Shown here: piece by piece, positions 7,476-13,844 of the stretch
Numbering within the stretch: position 1 is the first letter of the stretch
Layout of the letters: the number at the start of each line of letters is the position of its first letter
Origin: Coemansia sp. RSA 1804
Taxonomy: Eukaryota; Kickxellomycota; Kickxellomycetes; Kickxellales; Kickxellaceae
Length of the DNA: 13,844 bases
Assembly: GCA_027578815.1 (NCBI GenBank)
Contig: JANBTH010000609.1
Span: 1-13,844, forward strand
Reading direction: 5' to 3'
Notes under the pieces: model-generated
The model's database searches: none
What the model was told of the DNA's origin: nothing
The model's input: only the letters and a program-made list of their open reading frames with translations
Made by a program: the position numbers and the translations under genes

Positions 7476-8035
7476 TTATCAATATTATGACAGACGACAT
7501 ACGAAATAAAAAAACACATAGAAACGCCGCAGACCCCCCATCAATTCATATATGCACTGCCGCTGTGTATGAGACTTGTGCTACACATTATAAAAAACAT
7601 GTCAACGCAAGGTGGGAAAAAGCGTGGTTGGCTGACAAGTATCCGCCGTTTTGTTTTGATTTATTTTGGCGCTGGACCGGGCTGCAGTGCCTGGGCTGTT
7701 TTGTAACATTGCTTCCTGGCCATAAATAAGCGTAGCATGTTGACATGCATACAAGATGGGGGAGAGGTCTGCTGGGGGATAAAAGGAGAGACGATTGGGG
7801 AAAGAAAAGCAGACAGCTAATTGTCGGAGTTTGAATTTTTCTCGCTGTATGCAAAATGGTGCAGGCAGCGTCGGTGGTTCTATAGTCCCATTGCCGCTCA
7901 TCTCATGGAAATCCCTTCCTGCTGAAATCCCTAACTCCGGCTGTATTTTCTGGTCTTGTCTTGTCAGTCTAGCTTCATTTATACGGTGGACGTCTCAATT
8001 AGCGCCACATGTTGTCTTTTAAAAATGGATTCGGC

Positions 8036-11000
8036 TTACCTATCCTTCTCCTTGACAGCCCGTGGTGCGTTCATCTGGTAACCATCGCTATCAATCATTC
8101 GACGAAGCTTTTCAACATCCATCTCAAGCCTGGACGATGCTGAAGCATGCGCCTCCTGTGTCCTGGCAGGGATTTGCCCAGGCTCTCGCTGTTGTCCGTT
8201 CGCAACCCCGGCAAAAACCTGGACGTGTGGAGACACAACCACGGTGACAACACCATCTGCAGCAAATGCAGAGGTCATCTATATGCATTCGGACAGTAAG
8301 AAGAAAGCAGAGTCAACAAGATGATTAGGCTATGCGGTTAGAAATGATATTCATATCTTTCTAGAATCAACCAACACACGCAGTCCCACGCATATATCTC
8401 TCAGGCTCTGCACTAGCAATGTCCAGTTGTACTGTCACTGTGAACATCCGTCTGTCATTGTACGCAAATACCCGCTTCCGTAGCACAAAGAAGCAAGCAT
8501 TGCGTAAGCAACCAAACCGGATAAGGCCATGTGGAAGCAAAGCAGAATAAAGAGATGCAAACCACAAGAGCGGTGTAGAGTCCAATGTCCATGCACTTGC
8601 CATGCCTTAATGCACGGGCAGACAGATACACACTCTTATCCCCAAGGCTTAACAGTGCAGACAAACAAAACAAATGCGTCTGCATGCCAGGCAAGAAGAA
8701 AACAAACAACCATGGTAACATCCGAAGACCAGTGATGTGGCTCACATACAGCTTAACTTTTTCAAAAAAAAAAAAAGATTCCGCAACAGACATTGAGCAC
8801 AAGTGTTTACCTTTCCAAACTCGTCTTCCTTCCCAAGCACACGAATGCACACGCCCTGTTCTCTGCTCATCATCCGAATACAGTCCATGTGTGGCACAAT
8901 CATCTGGCGCACCTTCTGCTGCTCCTGCATGTCCGCCAAAGATCCAACTGCCACTGTGAATGTCGATCCGTCGTCTGTTGGCAATTCCAAATGCACCGAA
9001 TGCTGCTGCCTCAGCGATCGAATGCCCGAAACCACATTGAATATAAGCTATATACCCCCACCAGTTCCAAATCCAGCCATTCAAAGGCAAGTAGCCGTTT
9101 TCATATCAGTTCATATTGCCCACAAGCTCTTCAGCACACCCATGTTTTGTACCGTGGACAACCAGCAACACAAGTGTTTTACTCAGCCAACGACGATTTC
9201 CAAAACAAAAATAGCACTCATTTCCGAAAATGGCTTCCCAAACACACACAATTCGGATGCTGCATGCAACTATCTGCCTGGTCATTTGCTTGCTGGTACC
9301 GGCTACTCTGCTGCTAAACTTACCCCTGTCTCGTTTTCGGCAAGCGGATCGTCTACAATGAAACCTGTGCTGTCCTGTGCCTGCCATCCGCTCTGCATCA
9401 CCGACATGTCATCCCTTGCGTCTCTGCGTGCATGTCGCTGCCAGAGCTCCTACAAAAAATCTGTGCGAGAAGTGTAATACCATCCTTTCACAATGAGAAC
9501 ACATGGATGGCTTGTGCTATAGAATAGTGCTACCTCGCTCTTCATCTCCTTGTCACTGCAAAAACACAGCAAAAAAAACAACCAGAAACCCCGCTTACCT
9601 CTGACAAAAATGGCATGAACGGGTGCAATGCCCGAAGCACAATATCAAATGCCACAAACATGATTTTTGTTACGCATTTTGGCTCCTATATGAATTGCTC
9701 CGCTCTTAAAATATATATTCAGTCCAGTCCAGTTATCCCCAGTGCAGTATACGGGTTGAGCAAATGTCAAATTTCTTTATCAGGCAACAAATCCTTCTCA
9801 GCTTACCTGGTTAGTTGTGTTCTTTGCATTGCCAAACAATGCTGCTTTGCTGACTTCAATATACCTATCACATAGCTCTCTCTGCACAAAGTCGCGCACA
9901 GCCTCGGCAGCCACCGCGTACCTGCGTGTTTCCATTGCTCTGTGGTATACCTTAAGCATAGTGCTAATCTGTGACAAGAGCGCTCTGTCAAAAACAGTCA
10001 GTTTGGCCCTATCTAGCCCATGCATCCATGCCTCGTACTGGCCCCTTTGCACAGAGGAGCGACTCTCAGACGACAACTCAAGCTTTTCTGCGTGTAAATG
10101 TATAAACCGAAATGCGTTCCACAGCTTATTGCAGAAATAATACGAAGCCCTGACATTATCCAAGCTCAGGTTTATCTGATGTGTCTGCTGAGTGTACAAT
10201 ATGAGCGTGAGCCGCAGGGCATCAGCACCAAATCTCTGAAATCCTTGTGGATACATCCTTCTAAGCTCCTTTGTGCTGTTCCTCAGCTCCTCTTTGGACA
10301 GGTTTCCGTTTTTCATTGTATCCTCAAGCTTGCTCAGCCCAGCCCCGTTTATAATATCCATCGGATCTATAATATTGCCCAGCGACTTTGACATCTTGCG
10401 GCCTTGTGCATCACGCACCATAGAATGCAGCAGAACCGTAGAAAACGGCGGAATCTTTGCAAAGTGTGAGCACAGAATTACCATCCGCGCAACCCAGAAG
10501 AATAAAATGTCCTGACCAGTCTCTAGAAGAGTGGAAAGTGCCTTCTTTTTTTCAAACATGGCAGTGCTTTGGCACGGCTCCAGCACCCCGCCCTCGTCTT
10601 TCCTTGTGTTGTTGAATATGGTCAGCGGCAGAAGACCTGAAGAGAACCATGTATCCAATACATCTTCGTCTTGTGAAATGGTGCACACCGCACCTCGTTC
10701 AATAGACACGGCAATGTCTCTTTCAGCTGCAGACAGCATCCCCAGCGCCTTTTCGCGTGCCTGATTCTCGTCTATGGCTGCTACCCAAGATCCAGCACGG
10801 TTTATTTCAGAGTTCCAGTAGACATAGTACATCGGAATACGATGGCCCCACCACAGCTGGCGAGACACGCACCAATCCGTGATACCCGACATCCAGCTAT
10901 GCCAAACTGCCTTCTGTCTTGCTGGAACAATATCAATATCGCCCGAGGCAACCAGACTGTCTGCGTTTTGGCCAAGCTGGTTGCACCGAATATACCATTG

Positions 11001-13405
11001 AGGCATCAGCATTGGCTCAATGACGTCTCCAGAACGCGAACATACAGATATAATGCTCTCATCAGCGTCGCGCTTCCCCAGATACGCACAAGAGTCCGTG
11101 AGCTGCTTTATCACCATTTTCCGTGCCTCCCAGCGGCTTTTCCCAACAAACACTGCAATACCTGGCTCATCGACAACCCTCCCGTCATTACCGAATACCC
11201 GAACCACCGGAAGTCCATGCCGACGAGCACAAGCATAGTCGTCTGCATCATGCGCAGGGGTGATCTACAGCAGCAGCGCGGAGTTTATATTGAAGAACAC
11301 GCCCAAAGAAACAAAAGATACCATTATTATCCATACATGACAAACAACAACAAAAACAACAACCCATGCCGGGGTGTGTTCTGTAGGATGAAAATCAAAT
11401 GTGGAGCTGTGCCATTAATACATGACACGGGTTTACAATCGTTGCCGACTTACCTTTACAACACCTGTTCCAAATGCCGGATTGACGAGTGTATCATCGC
11501 AGATAATCGGTATATTTTTCTTTAGTAGTGGATGCGCAGCCATCCTCCCAATTAAACCCTAGACCCCAATATCAAGAACAGCACAAAGCCATCGTTAGCA
11601 TTATCACATACAGCCCTGTTGGCCTATGTATCAAGAAAAGCTAACAATGGTCAGCTGTACAAGGATCAGCCGTCTGGCCTGTAAGACACGTTTTCCTGGC
11701 ATGGCATAGCTTTCTTACCTTATACCTGATATCCGTGGAACTCACTGCAAGCGCAGTGTCACCAAGCATGGTTTCCGGACGTGTTGTTTCGACGCAGATG
11801 GCATTTGGCCCTGCTTTTGGGGGATCAACGATAGGAAACATGATGGTGTGGAGCACACCAAACTCGACTCTACCAATCATTTCAGCTGACAATCAAATAA
11901 AAATGCCATCGTCATTAGTAAATTTTTGGCATGTTAGACTAGTGCAGTCAATGTATTCAAATGGAAAACGGTTTCATTTGCATGCTTGAATACAGAACGA
12001 GACAATAAATGCAATAATCCGGTCCTACTTTGCAAATTAATGTATAACATCCCCAAATATGCAATTGGAAAGAGAACGCTCTTTCATCTTATTGCATAAA
12101 GACACCCCACTATTTGCTAGACTGTTAAAGGAAAATAGGCCGCCATGCACAGGCCTGGAAATCATCAAAAGGCAAATGAATTGGGCATCCCAGCCATACC
12201 TTGTACCGCTGTCAGGAACATTCACAAGAACGCTGCCGCTAGTGGGAATCTTGTCAACCTATAGTAAAGAAAGCGGCAGACACCCGATAATTAAAAACGT
12301 AGAAAATTGACAGAAACAGCAAAAGATAATATAAATCGACAACAGAAACGTTGCTGTGTGTATTCATTTACGCGTATCCAGATACGGACTGTGCTCCAGA
12401 GCCAATCCCCATTTTAGATTCGCAATTCCAAAATAGAGCATTGTGAACAAAAGTTTGCTTTGCGCATATTGCATCCAAGCCAACTGTACAAGCATAGAAC
12501 GCCGGTCTACATGTATGTGCATAACACCACGCATGGGCGCCTTCTCTACTCGATATGGCAATGTCCAATGACCAAAAGAGATAAGCCAACTAGACACATC
12601 GTGCCTACGATCGACTAGCACATCACAGATAGAAAGCCGGATCCTATTAGGATGAGAAGAATACGCAAATGCATCAGCAACAATCGCATTATGTATCCAC
12701 AAGCCTTACCTCAATATCCGAAATGACACTCTGTAAAGCGCATGACCAGTTCACCATTTTTGTTGCACGATAGACCAGTCCGTCGTCGTAGAGACGGATG
12801 AATGCGTCACGGACAGTCTGTGAGTGGTGAGCATCCATTGTAAAGTATTCACTATCCCAGTTCAACGATGCGCCAATCCGCATTGTCTGCTTCTTGATCT
12901 GATCGCCATGGCTTCGCTTGTATTCCCACACCAGATCCAGAAATTCCTTGCGTCCCAGATCATGCCTTGTTTTTCCGGATTCTCGCTTCAACCTCTTTTC
13001 AACGACTGATTGCAGGGATATTCCAGCATGATCTGTGCCTGGAACCCAGTTGACGCTGCGCCCATTCATTCGATTCCACCGCGCAATCGCATCTTGGATA
13101 GAGAGGGTTAGCGCATGGCCAATGTGCAATACGCCTGTAACGTTTGGAGGCGGTAAGAGCATCGAAAAATCGCCCGAATCTGTCTTGCTGGTGCACTGTA
13201 CATCAATTTTGCTTGGTTTAAATAGACCTTGCTTCTGCCACCACTCGTACCAGTCGCTCTCAATGACCGACGGGTCGTACTTTTCAAACTTGTGCATTGG
13301 TGCAGCATACCATCTTTGCCCGACAGCACTGCGATTGACGCCAGCGCTAGTGGCTGCCGTGGATTTCAAGAAACATGACCTTGTCAATTGAGTGCTTCCC
13401 GTCAT
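8036..13405 (-). CDS. VAS1: Valyl-tRNA synthetase with mitochondrial presequence (multi-exon)
   Basis: Class-I synthetase that charges tRNA-Val and edits mischarged threonine. Exons (minus): 12710-13405, 12200-12258, 11719-11869, 11454-11558, 9807-11264, 9599-9685, 9324-9449, 8811-9047 and 8036/8040-8278. Every join keeps frame and the product is about 1053 residues, normal for the family. Residues 1-36 are Arg/Ser/Thr-rich without acids and end RWYAAP, matching the R-x-Y|A matrix-protease motif. Motifs: PPPNVTGVLHIGHAL (85-99), PGTDHAGIS, editing-domain TTRPETMLGDTA (280-291) and GTGVVKITPAHDADDY (332-347), WCVSRQLWWGHRIP (468-481), DVLDTWFSSGL (538-548), KMSKSLGN (627-634), LRALHPFMPFLSEELWQ near 840-856, then a C-terminal helical arm (SRLEMDVEKLRRMI). 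The KMSKS-downstream insert (NGNLSKEELRN) is of eukaryotic type. A second Met at 37 could start a cytosolic form. The 3' end is unsettled: the final stop TAA overlaps a GTAAGC donor, so one more exon may follow. Confidence 0.93.
8279..8810 (-). other. Intron 8 of the valyl-tRNA synthetase gene (532 bases)
   Basis: Donor GTAAAC at 8810-8805 and acceptor CATATAG ending at 8279; both flanking exons are in phase 0. It contains a run of 13 A on the + strand (8764-8776), which is T13 on the transcript strand near the donor. No conserved synthetase sequence seems to be missing across it. Short frames inside it look like chance. Confidence 0.75.
11870..12199 (-). other. Intron 2 of the valyl-tRNA synthetase gene (330 bases)
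   Basis: Donor GTATGG at 12199-12194 and acceptor GGTAG ending at 11870, proven by frame: the codon AG|A joins VPDSGT to RVEFGVLHTI. A CAG 16 bases further upstream is a plausible competing acceptor, but its use would create an immediate TGA. Nothing else was recognised. Confidence 0.8.
12259..12709 (-). other. Intron 1 of the valyl-tRNA synthetase gene (451 bases)
   Basis: Donor GTAAGG at 12709-12704 and acceptor CTATAG ending at 12259; joins SDIE to VDKIPTSG in phase 0. A 112-codon open frame on the same strand runs through the intron (12364-12702) but shows no family features and is probably chance. Confidence 0.8.
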
Positions 13406-13844
13406 ATCGAACGAGATATGTATGATCCACAGATAGAAACTATGTCCGTATACAAAACAAAGGCAGATGCACGTATGAATCCCAAGCGTATCCGCTAGAT
13501 CGGCAGATTGTAGATATTTATATACTTTTGACAATATGTTGATTTTTACCGCTTGTTTGAGAATGATGATGAAGATAGGAAGACTAAGAAAAGCAAATAA
13601 ATGCAAAGTAGCCAGACTGCCAGACCAAAGAGTTTGGTTCTATGCACGTGAATGATAAAGGCTTGTTCACTTGTTGGCATTGGCTAGCAGCAAAACGTGA
13701 ACCAAAAGATGATTGCAAAGGTGAGATTGATACGGAGGCGAGAGAAGCTTTGTAGAAATATTTAAAGAGAAGAACACTAGAAAAAGAGATTGAAGAGATG
13801 TAAATGATATGTGTGAAATAGCGGAAGCTTCCTGAGGGCTTGTC
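13406..13844 (-). promoter_or_regulatory. Upstream region of the valyl-tRNA synthetase gene
   Basis: No other gene is seen. The frame of the synthetase stays open upstream to 13606, but that extension is hydrophobic and AT-rich and spoils the presequence, so the ATG at 13405 (G at -3) is preferred. A CACGTG E-box lies at 13645-13650, about 240 bases ahead of the start. A perfect inverted repeat ACCAAA-GAG-TTTGGT is at 13624-13638. From about 13740 to 13810 the minus strand is C/T-rich, as in other fungal promoters. Regulatory roles are inferred only. Confidence 0.4.

Larger units (their letters stand above)
6387..8035. other. Gene-poor stretch between candidate exon and valyl-tRNA synthetase
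   Basis: No confident gene is seen. From about 6490 to 6680 the + strand is rich in C/T runs, the reverse of the 5440-6480 stretch, so a promoter or leader for a rightward gene is conceivable, yet the + frames downstream (6737-7054, 7180-7386, 7487-7729) show no recognisable domain. The right end, below 8036, should hold the 3' UTR or a last exon of the synthetase gene. A minus-strand AATAAA occurs at 7665-7660. Several perfect inverted repeats lie between 7147 and 7475 and are listed separately. No tRNA or snRNA signature was found by eye. Confidence 0.45.

Noticed and set aside
7458..7477. Bacterial-type intrinsic terminator (GC stem followed by T run)
   Set aside because: The window is eukaryotic nuclear DNA with spliced genes, the T run is only four bases, and no bacterial gene lies nearby. 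Kept only as a hairpin.
9106..9387. 93-codon minus-strand frame overlapping synthetase exon 7
   Set aside because: It is in a different frame from the exon 7 reading (ELWQ...ENETG), which is fixed by homology and by both splice sites.
8803..9477. 224-codon + strand frame (and the overlapping 8793-9317 frame)
   Set aside because: It runs antisense through synthetase exons 7 and 8 and the intron between them, and shows no family features.
10842..11525. 227-codon + strand frame
   Set aside because: It lies antisense across synthetase exons 5 and 4, whose minus-strand reading is confirmed by motifs and splice frames. No recognisable domain is present in the + reading.
12364..12702. 112-codon minus-strand frame between synthetase exons 1 and 2
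   Set aside because: It falls entirely inside intron 1, whose removal gives a perfect family match (SDIE|VDKIP). The frame itself has no recognisable similarity.
13406..13606. 67-residue N-terminal extension of the synthetase reading frame
   Set aside because: The extension is hydrophobic and AT-rich, would bury the presequence, and is simply upstream open frame. The ATG at 13405 gives a clean targeting peptide.

Overview
The window looks like nuclear DNA of a filamentous or zygomycete-type fungus. It carries a velvet-domain regulator (a fungal family), genes interrupted by GT-AG introns, intergenic spaces of several hundred bases, and pyrimidine-rich tracts ahead of the genes. The species cannot be named from sequence alone. 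A nuclear release factor of the RF2 (UGA-reading) type would suit a lineage whose mitochondria still use UGA as stop. That points away from Ascomycota and Basidiomycota and towards an early-diverging group, but this is inference.

Layout: all four confident genes lie on the minus strand. From right to left: (1) a valyl-tRNA synthetase with a mitochondrial presequence, from the ATG at 13405 down to about 8036, in at least nine exons whose joins all keep frame; (2) about 3.4 kb without a confident gene (4480-8035), holding inverted repeats, simple repeats, a strand switch in purine/pyrimidine content near 6480 and one weak candidate terminal exon (6184-6332); (3) a velvet-domain regulator in two exons (3251-3992 and 4370-4479) whose N-terminus is ambiguous because two overlapping frames both look coding; (4) an intronless SLC35F6-like membrane transporter (1215-2456) with a pair of CACGTG E-boxes upstream; (5) the 5' part of an organellar RF2-class peptide chain release factor (1-807, running off the left edge before its GGQ motif).

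The release factor and the synthetase both serve mitochondrial translation (termination and tRNA-Val charging). They are separated by unrelated genes and nothing shows co-regulation. The velvet protein is a nuclear developmental/secondary-metabolism regulator type, and the SLC35F6-like protein is an endomembrane/lysosome-type transporter. No tRNA, rRNA, CRISPR array, transposase or viral gene was recognised. No clearly novel multi-gene system is visible. The best leads are the RF2-type factor, the velvet N-terminal frame conflict, the possible dual start of the synthetase, the exclusive use of TAG splice acceptors, and the long unexplained region upstream of the velvet gene.
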